Assembly (NCBI RefSeq): GCF_001425045.1
Contig: NZ_LMDJ01000023.1
Location: forward strand, 509,420 to 573,419
Direction: 5' to 3'
Source: Massilia sp. Root351
GTDB lineage: Bacteria > Pseudomonadota > Gammaproteobacteria > Burkholderiales > Burkholderiaceae_D
DNA length: 64,000 nucleotides
This document shows, piece after piece, positions 9,005 through 17,732 of the stretch; position 1 is the first letter of the stretch; each line of letters begins with the position of its first letter. Made by a program: the position numbers and the translations under genes. The notes beneath the pieces were generated by a model. That model did no database searches. It worked only from the letters and a program-made list of their open reading frames with translations, and had not been told where the DNA came from.

Positions 9005-10646
9005 AAACCTGAACATCCCGCTGCCACCACCCGGCGACGGCGCCGGCCCGCTCCCTGCGGGCACGATGAGCGAGCTGGCCAGCGCCGCCGCCAATGCCGC
9101 CGCCGTGGCCGCCTCGGCCGTCAAGGCCGCCTCTGCCTCCGCCGCGGCGACCGAGTTGTACGGCTCCTTCTTCCTCGGCCCCGACGAATTCGCGCTGCCT
9201 GCAGTCTGCATCCGCGAAGTGGTCAACCTGCCCGCCAAGATCAGCGCCCTGCCGCTGTCGCCGGCCTACCTGGAAGGCATGTTCACGCTGCGCGGCACGG
9301 TGATCCCCATCGTCAACCTGGCACGCCTGTTCAATCCCGGGGCGGGCCCGGCCGTGGCCGGCAACAAGGTCGCTATCATCGAGCACCAGGACGTGCTGGT
9401 CGGCATGCTGTTCGACGACACCGGCGAGATCCTGCGCGTACGCCCTGAACAGCGCAGCGTGCTGCAGTACGCGCCCGGCGCCACACCCGGCGTGATCGCC
9501 GGCGCCATCCTGCTCGACCAGGGCAACCGCCTGCTGCAGGTGCTGGACGCGAACCAGCTGGTGCGCATCGAAAACGTGCCGCAGGTGCTGTCGCTGCGCG
9601 CCAGCGGCCAGCAGCGCCTGCAGCGCGCGCAGGCGCAGGGCGAGCGCCGCCGCTGCGTCAGCTTCCGCTCGGCAGGCACCAGCTTCGCCTTCGAGATGGC
9701 TGCCATCCAGGAAATCGTGCGCGTGCCGGAACTGCAGCCTTCGGTACTGGCCGGCAAACTGTGCCTGGGGCGCATGAACTTCCGGGGCAACCCGGTCGCC
9801 GTGGTCGACTTCGCCGCCTTGCTGAGCGCCGGCGCGTCCACCCGCAGCAGCGACGCGGCCGACCCGGACCAGCGCATCGTGGTCACCCGCATCGGCGACG
9901 CCACCATCGCCTTCCTGGTCGACTCGGTCGACAGCATCATCCATTTCTACAACGACGACGTGCTGCCTATCCCGCTGCTGAGCAAAGCGCGGGCCGGGAT
10001 GTTCGGCGGCTGCCTGTCGCGGCCCGATGCGCGCCCCGAACAGCACGACGTGATCCTGCTGGACCACGCCGGCATCTTTTCCCACAGCGAGATCGCCGAA
10101 ATGCGCCAGGGACACGCCAACCTGTACCCGCTGGACGGCCAGCATGGCGCCGCTCACGGCAAAGGCAGCTGCCACGGCGCCCGCAAGGTCTATCTCACCT
10201 TCCGCATCGAACAGGCATTCGCCGTGGAAATCACGCAGGTGCGCGAGATCATCAAGTTCTCCGACAACATCACCCGCCCGCCGGGCACCCCCGACTACAT
10301 GCGCGGCGTGCTCAACCTGCGGCAACTGATGGTCAGCGTGATCGACCTGCGCAGCCTGTACGGCATGCCGAACATGGAGCCGACCGAACAGTCGCGCATC
10401 CTGATCGTCGAACGCGGCCAGGAACGCTACGGCCTGCTGGTGGACGGCGTGGAAGACATCATCACCGTCACCGACAGCCAGCGCTTCGCAGCGCCGCGCC
10501 TGATGCGCAGCGCAACGGCCGGCGCCAGCCTGCAAGGCGACACCGCCGAAGTGATCAACATCGAGAAAGACGACGGCAGCCGGCTTTCCTTCAGCGTTTT
10601 CGACTGCGGCAGCCTGATCGACAAGCTGGCCCGCCTGCTGCCTTAG
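8991..10646 (+). CDS. Scaffold protein with three CheW domains
   Basis: A 551-residue protein made of three CheW folds after an Ala-rich linker (about 20-45). Domain 1 (about 47-195) has FFLGPDEFALPAVCIREVV and MFTLRGTVIPIVNL; domain 2 (about 218-375) has IQEIVRVPEL and MNFRGNPVAVVDF; domain 3 (about 397-549) has VREIIKFSDNITRPPG and VLNLRQLMVSVIDL. CheW couples receptors to the kinase CheA. The RG dipeptide before the docking strand is kept in domains 1 and 2 but is RQ in domain 3, so the domains may differ in partner binding. AGGAAG precedes the ATG inside the cheD end. No kinase domain is present, so CheA must be encoded elsewhere. Confidence 0.85.
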   Translation: MNTIENLNIPLPPPGDGAGPLPAGTMSELASAAANAAAVAASAVKAASASAAATELYGSFFLGPDEFALPAVCIREVVNLPAKISALPLSPAYLEGMFTLRGTVIPIVNLARLFNPGAGPAVAGNKVAIIEHQDVLVGMLFDDTGEILRVRPEQRSVLQYAPGATPGVIAGAILLDQGNRLLQVLDANQLVRIENVPQVLSLRASGQQRLQRAQAQGERRRCVSFRSAGTSFAFEMAAIQEIVRVPELQPSVLAGKLCLGRMNFRGNPVAVVDFAALLSAGASTRSSDAADPDQRIVVTRIGDATIAFLVDSVDSIIHFYNDDVLPIPLLSKARAGMFGGCLSRPDARPEQHDVILLDHAGIFSHSEIAEMRQGHANLYPLDGQHGAAHGKGSCHGARKVYLTFRIEQAFAVEITQVREIIKFSDNITRPPGTPDYMRGVLNLRQLMVSVIDLRSLYGMPNMEPTEQSRILIVERGQERYGLLVDGVEDIITVTDSQRFAAPRLMRSATAGASLQGDTAEVINIEKDDGSRLSFSVFDCGSLIDKLARLLP

Positions 10647-10658
10647 CCCGCCGTTCCG

Positions 10659-11399
10659 CTACACCTCCAGCCACTCCTTGCGCACGGCCGCGTCGGCGCG
10701 CAAGGCGGCCGGCGTGCCCTCGAACACGATGGCGCCGTGGCCCATGACGTAGACGCGCTGCGAAATCTCCATCGCAATGGCCAGTTTCTGTTCCACCAGC
10801 AGCACCGAGATGCCGCGCTCCTTCAGCGCCAGCAGGTATTCGGCCACCAGCGCCACGATCTTCGGCGCCAGCCCCTCGGTCGGCTCGTCGATCATGATCA
10901 GGTCCGGATCGCCCATCAGCGTGCGGCACAGGGTGAGCATCTGCTGCTCGCCGCCCGACAGCACGCCGGCTGCCACCGCGCGCCGCTCCTGCAGGCGCGG
11001 GAACATGCGGTACATGTCGTCCAGGTTCCAGCGGCCCGCCGCGCCGCTCTTCTTCTGTCCCAGCACCAGGTTCTGCTCCACCGTCAGCGTCGGGAACACG
11101 TCGCGGTTCTCCGGCACGTAGCCCAGGCCCTGGTGCGCGATCTGGTAAGCCTTCAAGCCCAGGATCTCCCGCCCCTTCAGCTTGACCGAGCCGGTGGCGT
11201 TGACCTGTCCCATGGCCGCCTTCACCAGCGTCGAACGCCCGGCGCCGTTGCGTCCCAGCAGGCTGACGATCTCGCCCGGCTTCACGTGCAAGTCCACGCC
11301 GTGCAGCACGTGGCTCTTGCCATAGTAGGCGTGCAGCTGGCGGATATCGAGCATGCGGTCCTCGCCCATGCGTTCCGGGTTCATGCCTTCCACCGTCAT
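10659..11399 (-). CDS. livF: Branched-chain amino-acid-type ABC transporter ATPase LivF
   Basis: A 246-residue ATPase, the last gene of the leftward importer operon; it powers uptake with LivG. The start ATG at 11399 overlaps the livG stop by 4 bases; an internal ATG at 11354 (LDIRQLHAYYGKSH) is also possible and lies nearer the family's usual start. Signature VLSGGEQQML and Walker B DLIMIDEPTEGL are intact. The Walker A reads GRNGAGRST, with Arg in place of the invariant Lys, encoded by CGT. LivG keeps GKST. I recall that Arg occurs in some LivF relatives, so the protein need not be dead. Convergent with the triple-CheW gene, 12 bases apart. Confidence 0.9.
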   Translation of the reverse strand: MTVEGMNPERMGEDRMLDIRQLHAYYGKSHVLHGVDLHVKPGEIVSLLGRNGAGRSTLVKAAMGQVNATGSVKLKGREILGLKAYQIAHQGLGYVPENRDVFPTLTVEQNLVLGQKKSGAAGRWNLDDMYRMFPRLQERRAVAAGVLSGGEQQMLTLCRTLMGDPDLIMIDEPTEGLAPKIVALVAEYLLALKERGISVLLVEQKLAIAMEISQRVYVMGHGAIVFEGTPAALRADAAVRKEWLEV

Positions 11400-12148
11400 G
11401 CCGCCTCCTCGTGGCCGCCCAGGTAGGCCGCCTGCACTGCGGCGTTGCCGCGTATGCGTTCCGGCGTGTCGCAGGCAATCACTTCGCCGTACACCAGCAC
11501 CGCGATCTTGTCGGCCAGGCCGAACACCACGCTCATGTCGTGCTCCACCATCAGCAGCGTCTTGCCCACAGTAACCTTGCGGATCAGCTCCACCGCCGCG
11601 TCCGACTCGGAGCGGCTCATCCCGGCGGTCGGCTCGTCCAGCAGGATCACGCCGGCGCCGCCGGCGATGGTAATGCCGATCTCCAGCGCGCGCTGCTCGG
11701 CGTAAGTCAGCACGCCGGCCAGCACGTGGCGCTGGCGCTGCAGTCCGATCTCCTCCAGCACTTGCTCGGCCCGCTCGTGCGCATCGCGCAGCTTGCCCAG
11801 CCGGTGCCAGAACGAATACTTGTAACCCAGCGACCACAGCACAGCGCAGCGCAGGTTCTCATATACCGACAGGTTGACGAACAGATTGCTGATCTGGAAG
11901 CTGCGCGACAAGCCCAGCCGGTTGATCTGGTACGGCTTCAGGCCGCTGATGCGCTGCCCGTTCAGCCGGATCTCGCCGCTGCTCAAAGGAAAGCGCCCCG
12001 AGATCAGGTTGAACAGCGTCGACTTGCCCGCGCCGTTCGGCCCGATCACCGCACAGCGCTCGCCCTGCGCTATGTTCAGATTGGCGCCCCGTATGATCTC
12101 GGACTTGCCAAAGCGCTTGCGCACGTCCAGTAATTCCAGTGCCATCAT
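11396..12148 (-). CDS. livG: Branched-chain amino-acid-type ABC transporter ATPase LivG
   Basis: A 250-residue ATPase. Walker A GPNGAGKSTLFNLISGR, a Q-loop region SRSFQISNLF, the signature-like LTYAEQRALEIG and Walker B VILLDEPTAGMSRSES are all in place. The usual LSYGEQR signature is LTYAEQR here, a conservative variant. The family's C-terminal tail (YGEVIACDTPERIRGNAAVQAAYLG) is complete. ATG at 12148 overlaps the livM stop by ATGA, and its own stop overlaps the livF start likewise, so the four transporter genes form one coupled unit. Confidence 0.93.
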   Translation of the reverse strand: MMALELLDVRKRFGKSEIIRGANLNIAQGERCAVIGPNGAGKSTLFNLISGRFPLSSGEIRLNGQRISGLKPYQINRLGLSRSFQISNLFVNLSVYENLRCAVLWSLGYKYSFWHRLGKLRDAHERAEQVLEEIGLQRQRHVLAGVLTYAEQRALEIGITIAGGAGVILLDEPTAGMSRSESDAAVELIRKVTVGKTLLMVEHDMSVVFGLADKIAVLVYGEVIACDTPERIRGNAAVQAAYLGGHEEAA

Positions 12149-13425
12149 CGCGCGCTCCTCGTCTGCAATGCAATCGCCGCGCAGGATTCGCCCCACGCCT
12201 CGGCAAACACCGGCTGCGCCTTGCGCCAGGCCAGTATGCTGGCCACCAGCAAGCCGCCCGCCACCGCCCACGGCAGCACGGCCTTGGTGTCGACGGCCAT
12301 GCCGAACAGCTGCTTCACGCTGCCGTTGGCCGATTCCAGCGTCAGGTGGTACAGCATCTCCACCCCCGCCACGAAGCCGATCAGCCCCGGCAGCACCGCC
12401 AGGCAAACCCAGCCCAGTGGCCGGGCGACGCGGCCGAATTGGCCGAACTTTGCCGCCCTCAGCAGCAGCATGATCAGGCTGCCCAGCCCGCCCGGCGCGT
12501 AGCGCACCAGCAGCACGAAGAACAGGCCCAGGTACAGCTGCCAGGCCGGCGTGAAGTCGGACAGCAGCACCGAGAACAGGATGCCGACGATGGCCCCCAG
12601 CAGCGGCCCGAAGAAAAAGCCGATGCCGCCGATGAAGGTGAACAGCAGGATGCTGCCGGATCGGATGGCGCTGACGTTCTCCGCGCTGACGATCTCGAAA
12701 TTGATCGCCGACAGGCCGCCGGAGACGCCGGCAAAGAAGGACGACAGGATCACCACCAGGTAGCGCACCCACTGCGTGTCGTAGCCGATGAACTCCACCC
12801 GTTCCGGATTGTCGCGCACGGCGTTGATGATGCGGCCCAGCGGGGTGTGCGTGTAGGCATAGACGGCGGCGGTGCAGACAAACAGCCAGAACGCGATCAG
12901 GTAGTAGACCTGGATCTGCGGCCCGTACGTGATGCCCAGTACGGCCCCGCCGATCACGCGGTTGGTGGTGACCCCGCCTTCACCGCCGAAAAAGCCCGGG
13001 AACATCAGCGAACTGGCAAACACCAGTTCCACCAGCCCCAGTGTAATCATGGCGAACGTGGTGCCGGCCTTGCGCGTGGTGACGTAGCCGAACAGCACGC
13101 CGAAGCCCACGCCCGCCACGCCGCCCACCAGCGGGATCAGGCTGGTCGGCACGGGCAGTTGGCCCGCGCCGGCCATGTTCATGGCGTGGATGGCGAAGAA
13201 CGCGCCCAGGCCGGAATACACCGCGTGGCCGAAGGACAGCATGCCGCCCTGCCCCAGCAGCATGTTATAGGACAGGCCGAAAATCATCACCGTGCCCATC
13301 TGCGACAGCAAGGTCAGGCCGCCGCCCTTGCTGAACACCAGCGGCGCGGCCAGCAGCAGCAGTGCGTAGCCGCTCCACACCAGCCAGCGGCCCAGGTTGA
13401 GCGGGGTATATCGTAGTGCTTTCAT
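12145..13425 (-). CDS. livM: Branched-chain amino-acid-type ABC transporter permease LivM
   Basis: A 426-residue inner-membrane permease with about ten hydrophobic segments. The LivM signature is seen in GLSYNMLLGQGGMLSFGHAV near residue 50 and in the loop GRIINAVRDNPERVEFIGYD, which contacts the ATPases. The C-terminal segment after about 330 adds extra hydrophobic helices compared with the shortest LivM proteins. It pairs with LivH to form the translocation channel. It overlaps both neighbours by 4 bases (livH upstream, livG downstream). Confidence 0.92.
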   Translation of the reverse strand: MKALRYTPLNLGRWLVWSGYALLLLAAPLVFSKGGGLTLLSQMGTVMIFGLSYNMLLGQGGMLSFGHAVYSGLGAFFAIHAMNMAGAGQLPVPTSLIPLVGGVAGVGFGVLFGYVTTRKAGTTFAMITLGLVELVFASSLMFPGFFGGEGGVTTNRVIGGAVLGITYGPQIQVYYLIAFWLFVCTAAVYAYTHTPLGRIINAVRDNPERVEFIGYDTQWVRYLVVILSSFFAGVSGGLSAINFEIVSAENVSAIRSGSILLFTFIGGIGFFFGPLLGAIVGILFSVLLSDFTPAWQLYLGLFFVLLVRYAPGGLGSLIMLLLRAAKFGQFGRVARPLGWVCLAVLPGLIGFVAGVEMLYHLTLESANGSVKQLFGMAVDTKAVLPWAVAGGLLVASILAWRKAQPVFAEAWGESCAAIALQTRSAR

Positions 13426-14366
13426 TCGCGCGTCCCCATCAGGCCCTTAGGGCGGAAGATCAAAATCAGCACCAGCAGCAGGTACGGCAGGATGGCCGCG
13501 CTCTGCGCTATGGTCACGTTCAGCAGCGCGTAGGCCGGTGTATCGGGCGTGACGGCCACGCCTGTCCAGCCCAGCAGGTGGGCCAGCGAATAGTCCAGCG
13601 CCACGGCCGTGGTCTGCATGATGCCAATCAGCAGCGATGCGACGAAAGCGCCAGCCAGCGAGCCCATGCCGCCGACCACCACCACCACAAAGATGATGCT
13701 GCCCACGGTGGCCGCCATGGCCGGTTCGGTGACGAAGGCGTTGCCGCCGATCACGCCGGCCAGCCCGGCCAGCGCGCTGCCGCCGCCGAATACCCACATG
13801 AAGATGCGCGGCACGTTGTGGCCCAGCGCTTCGGCCGCTTCCGGGTGCGTCAACGCGGCCTGGATCACCAGGCCGACGCGGGTGCGGGTCAGCACCAGCC
13901 AGATGCCGCCCAGCATGGCCAGCGCGACCACCATCATGAAGGCGCGGTAGGCCGGGAAGCTGGTCGAAAACAGCGTGAACAGCGGGCCGTCCAGCTCCTT
14001 GGGGATGGCGTACTGCACTGCCGCGCGGCCCCAGATCAGCTGCACCAGCTCCACGATCAGGAAGGACAGGCCAAAGGTAAACAACAGCTCGGGGATGTGG
14101 CCGAACCTGTGCAGCGGCCGCAGGCCGTAGCGCTCCACCAGCGCCCCCAGCAAGCCGACGGCGATAGGCGCCAGCAGCAGCGCCGGCCAGAAGCCGACCA
14201 CGCTGCTGATGGTGTAGGCGATGTAAGCGCCCAGCATGTAAAAACTGGCATGGGCAAAGTTCAGCACGCCCATCATGCTGAAGATCAGCGTCAGTCCGGA
14301 GGACAGCATGAACAGCAGCAGTCCATAACTGATGCCGTTAAGCATAGTAAACAGGGTAAATTCCAT
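13422..14366 (-). CDS. livH: Branched-chain amino-acid-type ABC transporter permease LivH
   Basis: A 314-residue permease. The N-terminus MLNGISYGLLLFMLSSGLTL and GVLNFAHASFYMLGAYIAY are the standard LivH start; the ATPase-contact loop is ALTHPEAAEALGHNVPRIFM, followed by GGMGSLAGAFVASLLIGIMQ. GGAG sits 5 bases before the ATG. It lies 135 bases downstream of the binding-protein gene; that gap carries an inverted repeat (14386-14469) that could weaken read-through and so lower permease expression relative to the binding protein. Confidence 0.93.
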   Translation of the reverse strand: MEFTLFTMLNGISYGLLLFMLSSGLTLIFSMMGVLNFAHASFYMLGAYIAYTISSVVGFWPALLLAPIAVGLLGALVERYGLRPLHRFGHIPELLFTFGLSFLIVELVQLIWGRAAVQYAIPKELDGPLFTLFSTSFPAYRAFMMVVALAMLGGIWLVLTRTRVGLVIQAALTHPEAAEALGHNVPRIFMWVFGGGSALAGLAGVIGGNAFVTEPAMAATVGSIIFVVVVVGGMGSLAGAFVASLLIGIMQTTAVALDYSLAHLLGWTGVAVTPDTPAYALLNVTIAQSAAILPYLLLVLILIFRPKGLMGTRE

Positions 14367-14385
14367 TGAGGCTCCACGAGAACTC

Positions 14386-14469
14386 GTAGGGCGGGTTGGC
14401 GCGGTGCGCGTCCCCCCTGGTGCCGGCGCGACGCCGGGCGGTTACGCGCCATGCGCTAACCCGCCCTAC
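14386..14469. repeat. REP-like inverted repeat between the binding-protein gene and livH
   Basis: The left arm GTAGGGCGGGTTGGCGC (14386-14402) faces the right arm GCGCTAACCCGCCCTAC (14453-14469), with one mismatch in 17, across a 50-base GC-rich loop. GTAGGGCGGGTTxGCGC inverted repeats are dispersed REP-like elements in many proteobacteria. The minus-strand transcript would form a strong hairpin inside the operon, a usual place for REP elements that stabilise upstream mRNA. Confidence 0.7.
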
Positions 14470-14501
14470 AGCCGCGGCCGGCTGACACCGGCGGCCGGCG
14501 G

Positions 14502-15731
14502 TCAGCCCGGCCGTTTCATCTGGCACGAGGTCGGCTGGCCGGCCACGTAGGCATCGATCTTCTTGTCCATCTTCCAGCCGTAGCCGGTGTTCTCCTGGTC
14601 GTACTTGACGTCCTTGCCGTTGACCTTGGTCCAGGTGCCGATATACAGCGGCTGCTGCAGCTGGTGATCCTGCTTCTGCATCATCACGCCGCCGTTCAGC
14701 GACTGCGCCTTCATGCCTTCCAGCGCGAACGCCACCTTCACCGGATCGGCGGTCTTGGCGGCCTTGATGGCCTGCGACAGCATGGTGATGATGACGTGGG
14801 TCTGCGCGGCGTAGTAGTCGTCGTTGTACTTGGCCTTGAATGCCTCCACCACTTCCTTGCCGTTGAAAGTTTCGTTGTTGATCATCCAGTTGCCGATGAT
14901 CTTGGTGCGCTCGGCGCCGGCCGCGCCCATGGCCGTCGGCACGCCGGTGGTGATGCCGTAGTAGGTGTAGAAGTTGGCCTTCAGGTCCGCGTCCTTGGCG
15001 GCGCGCACCAGCAGCGCCAGGTCGGCGCCCCAGTTGCCGGTGATGACCGAATCGGCGCCGGACGCCTTGATCTTGGCGATATAGGGCGAGAAGTCTTTCA
15101 CCTGCCCGATCGGGTGCAAATCGTCGCCGGCGATCTTGATGTCGGGCCGCTTGCGCGCCAGGTACTCCTTGGCCGCGCGGCTGACCGCCTGGCCGAAGGC
15201 GTAGTTCTGGCCGATGATGTAGACCGACTTGATGTTCTTGTCCGGCGCCATGTAGCTGGTAAGCGCCTCCATCTTCATGTCGGAATTGGCGTCGAAACGG
15301 AAATGCCAGAAGCTGCACTTGCTGTTGGTCATGTCCGGATCGATCGCCGCGTAGTTCAGGTAGACGATTTCCTTGCCCGGATTGCGCTCGTTGTGCTTGT
15401 TCACCGCGTCCAGCAGCGCCAGGCCCACGCCGGAGCCGTTGCCTTGCGTGATGTAGCGGTAGCCCTGGTCGATGACCGCCTTGAGCTGGGTCAGCGATTC
15501 CTGCGGGCTGCCCTTGTTGTCGAAGCCGTTTACTTCGATCTTGTTTTCGCCGGCCCACTTGCCCTTGGTGGCCATGTCGGCGATCAACTGGAAGCTTTTC
15601 AGCTGGTTCTGGCCGACCGGGGCGAACGGGCCGGAGAGCGGATCGATGAACGCGATTTTCACGGTCTCGGCCAGCGCGGCCGTGGACAACAGGGTAAGGC
15701 TGACAGCAACAGCGAGCTTGCGGTAGGTCAT
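14502..15731 (-). CDS. Periplasmic binding protein of the Liv-type importer
   Basis: A 409-residue secreted protein of the Leu/Ile/Val-binding (Peripla_BP_6) fold. I start at ATG 15731, 9 bases after AAGG; ATGs at 15740 and 15767 have no well-placed ribosome site. The signal peptide is TYRKLAVAVSLTLLSTAALA. The mature start ETVKIAFIDPLSGPFAPVGQ is the family's first strand. Later parts include YITQGNGSGVGLALLDAVNK, VYIIGQNYAFGQ and SVITGNWGADLALL. The ligand may be a branched-chain amino acid, but also an amide, short acid or aromatic compound; the acyl-CoA ligase just upstream in the operon hints at a carboxylic acid. Confidence 0.88.
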   Translation of the reverse strand: MTYRKLAVAVSLTLLSTAALAETVKIAFIDPLSGPFAPVGQNQLKSFQLIADMATKGKWAGENKIEVNGFDNKGSPQESLTQLKAVIDQGYRYITQGNGSGVGLALLDAVNKHNERNPGKEIVYLNYAAIDPDMTNSKCSFWHFRFDANSDMKMEALTSYMAPDKNIKSVYIIGQNYAFGQAVSRAAKEYLARKRPDIKIAGDDLHPIGQVKDFSPYIAKIKASGADSVITGNWGADLALLVRAAKDADLKANFYTYYGITTGVPTAMGAAGAERTKIIGNWMINNETFNGKEVVEAFKAKYNDDYYAAQTHVIITMLSQAIKAAKTADPVKVAFALEGMKAQSLNGGVMMQKQDHQLQQPLYIGTWTKVNGKDVKYDQENTGYGWKMDKKIDAYVAGQPTSCQMKRPG

Positions 15732-15788
15732 GGTCTCCATCCTTCTTTTGTAGTTGTGGTTGTCCATCTTGCAGCGTCGATTACAACT

Positions 15789-17438
15789 TTATGCCGTAGG
15801 CAGTTTGTACTCCTTATATTGCTCACGCAACTTGTTTTTCTGCACTTTTCCGGTGCCGCCCAGCGGCAGCGCGTCGGCGAAGACCACGTCGTCCGGCAGC
15901 CACCACTTGGCGATCTTGCCGTCATAAAAGGCCAGCAACTCCTCGCGGCTCACCTCCATGCCCGGCTTGCGCACGATCACCAGCAGCGGGCGCTCGTCCC
16001 ATTTCGGGTGCGCGATGCCGATGCAGGCCGCCTGCATCACGGCCGGGTGCGACACGGCGATGTTTTCCAGGTCGATGGTGCCGATCCACTCGCCGCCGGA
16101 CTTGATCACGTCCTTGCTGCGGTCGGTGATCTGCATATAGCCGTCGGCGTCGATGGTGGCCACGTCGCCGGTCGGGAACCAGCCGTGCTGCAGCGGGTCG
16201 CCGCCCTCGTCCTTGTAGTAGGCGGCGATCACCCATGGACCTTTGACCATCAGGTGGCCGTAGCTGCTGCCGTCCCACGGCAATTCCTTGCCGTCGTCGT
16301 CGACGATCTTCATGTCCACGCCGTACACCGCGTGGCCCTGCTTGAGCAGGATCTTGCGCTGCTCGTCCTGCGGCAATTCCAGGTGCTTGCCCAGCAATAC
16401 GCCAGCCGTGCCCAGCGGCGACATCTCCGTCATGCCCCAGGCATGGATCACCTCCACGCCCAGCTCGTCCATCAGGGTGTTCATCATGGCCGGCGAGCAT
16501 GCCGAGCCGCCGATCACCGTGCGGCGGAAACTGCTGAATTTCAGCTTGTTCTGCAGCATGAAGTTAATCAGGCCCAGCCAGACCGTCGGCACGCCAGCCG
16601 AGAAGGTCACTTGTTCGGCCTCGAACAGTTCGTACAGCGACTTGCCGTCCAGCGCCGCGCCGGGGAACACCATCTTGGCGCCGCTCAGCGGCACCGAGTA
16701 CGGCAAGCCCCAGGCATTCACGTGGAACATGGGCACCACCGGCAGCACCACGTCGCGCGAAGTGACGTTAAGCGCGTTCGGCAGCGCCGAGCCGTAGGCA
16801 TGCAGCACGGTCGAGCGGTGCGAATACAGTGCCCCCTTCGGATTGCCGGTGGTGCCGGAGGTGTAGCACAGCGTGCAGGCGGAGTTCTCGTCGAACAGCG
16901 GCCAGGTGTAGTCGTCCGTATGGCTGGCGATCAGGTCTTCGTAGCACACCAGGTTGGGAATCCTGGTCTCGGCCGGCATGCGGTCGCGGTCGCACATCAG
17001 CACGTAGTGCTTGATCTGCCTGCAATGCGCGGCCACCGCCTCCACGGCGGGCAGGAAGGTCAGGTCGAACATCAGCACCTGGTCTTCGGCGTGGTTGATG
17101 ATGTAGGCGATCTGTTCCGGGTGCAGGCGCGGATTGATGGTGTGCAGCACGGCGCCGGAACCGGACACGGCGTAGTACGCCTCCAGGTGGCGATAGCCGT
17201 TCCATGCCAGCGTGGCGACCCGGTCTCCCAGCGCGATGCCCATGCCGTGCAGCGCATTGGCCAGGCGGCGCGCGCGCTGGTGGCAGTCGCGGTAGGTGTA
17301 GCGGTGGATGTCGCCCTCGACGCGGCGCGACACAATCAGGCTGTCGCCGAAATGGCGGGCAGCGAATTCCAAGATGCCGGATACAAGCAGGGGCTGATTC
17401 ATCATCTGCCCCATCAGCGGGCTCTGCGGAAGCGACAT
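15789..17438 (-). CDS. AMP-forming acyl-CoA ligase (fatty-acid or methylthiopropionate type)
   Basis: A 549-residue adenylate-forming enzyme that activates a carboxylic acid to its CoA thioester. The P-loop CYTSGTTGNPKGALYSHRS and the acyl-pocket region HAWGMTEMSPLGT are present, as are GWFPTGDVATIDADGYMQI, the hinge ITDRSKDVIKSGGEWIGTI and the C-terminal lysine motif GTGKVQKNKLRE. Together they resemble medium/long-chain ligases and the 3-methylmercaptopropionyl-CoA ligase group. The substrate is not certain. AGGAG lies 6 bases before the ATG. It is the first gene of the leftward operon, 57 bases ahead of the binding protein, which suggests uptake and activation of one substrate. A motif in its promoter is shared with the beta-oxidation gene. 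Confidence 0.88.
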   Translation of the reverse strand: MSLPQSPLMGQMMNQPLLVSGILEFAARHFGDSLIVSRRVEGDIHRYTYRDCHQRARRLANALHGMGIALGDRVATLAWNGYRHLEAYYAVSGSGAVLHTINPRLHPEQIAYIINHAEDQVLMFDLTFLPAVEAVAAHCRQIKHYVLMCDRDRMPAETRIPNLVCYEDLIASHTDDYTWPLFDENSACTLCYTSGTTGNPKGALYSHRSTVLHAYGSALPNALNVTSRDVVLPVVPMFHVNAWGLPYSVPLSGAKMVFPGAALDGKSLYELFEAEQVTFSAGVPTVWLGLINFMLQNKLKFSSFRRTVIGGSACSPAMMNTLMDELGVEVIHAWGMTEMSPLGTAGVLLGKHLELPQDEQRKILLKQGHAVYGVDMKIVDDDGKELPWDGSSYGHLMVKGPWVIAAYYKDEGGDPLQHGWFPTGDVATIDADGYMQITDRSKDVIKSGGEWIGTIDLENIAVSHPAVMQAACIGIAHPKWDERPLLVIVRKPGMEVSREELLAFYDGKIAKWWLPDDVVFADALPLGGTGKVQKNKLREQYKEYKLPTA

Positions 17439-17496
17439 TCTGTCTCCTAGGTAACTTTGTCTTTTATGTTATTTCCAAGCGCGAACCCATATTCGT

Positions 17497-17506
17497 ACGT
17501 CCGTGC
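17497..17506. promoter_or_regulatory. Putative operator upstream of the acyl-CoA ligase
   Basis: ACGTCCGTGC here (reverse GCACGGACGT) matches 9 of 10 bases of GCACGGTCGT at 5648-5657, in the promoter of the beta-oxidation gene. On the ligase coding strand both sites are preceded by an A-rich run. It lies about 60 bases before the ligase start codon, a normal position for a repressor site. A shared fatty-acid regulator is inference. Confidence 0.35.
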
Positions 17507-17590
17507 TATTTTCGTCAAACTGTTTCTATGCTGCAGTGCAGCAAACGCCACATTTCGTTGTCCAGGGGAGCGTTACCAAGTGTAACTGGA

Positions 17591-17619
17591 ATGGCAATGC
17601 CCGTGCCACCGCCTAGAAT
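17591..17619 (+). promoter_or_regulatory. Putative promoter of selO
   Basis: TAGAAT at 17614-17619 is a good -10, with ATGGCA at 17591-17596 and a 17-base spacer. Transcription would begin near 17626. That excludes start codons further upstream and bears on the selO start question. Confidence 0.4.
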
Positions 17620-17732
17620 CCCCTCTGTGCGTTAAAATTTGGATTTCACCCACCGCCACTGGAACCGTCATCAAAAAGCTGCCTCTGGACAACTCGTTTG
17701 CGAGTCTCCCGCCCTCTTTCTACACCCGCCTG

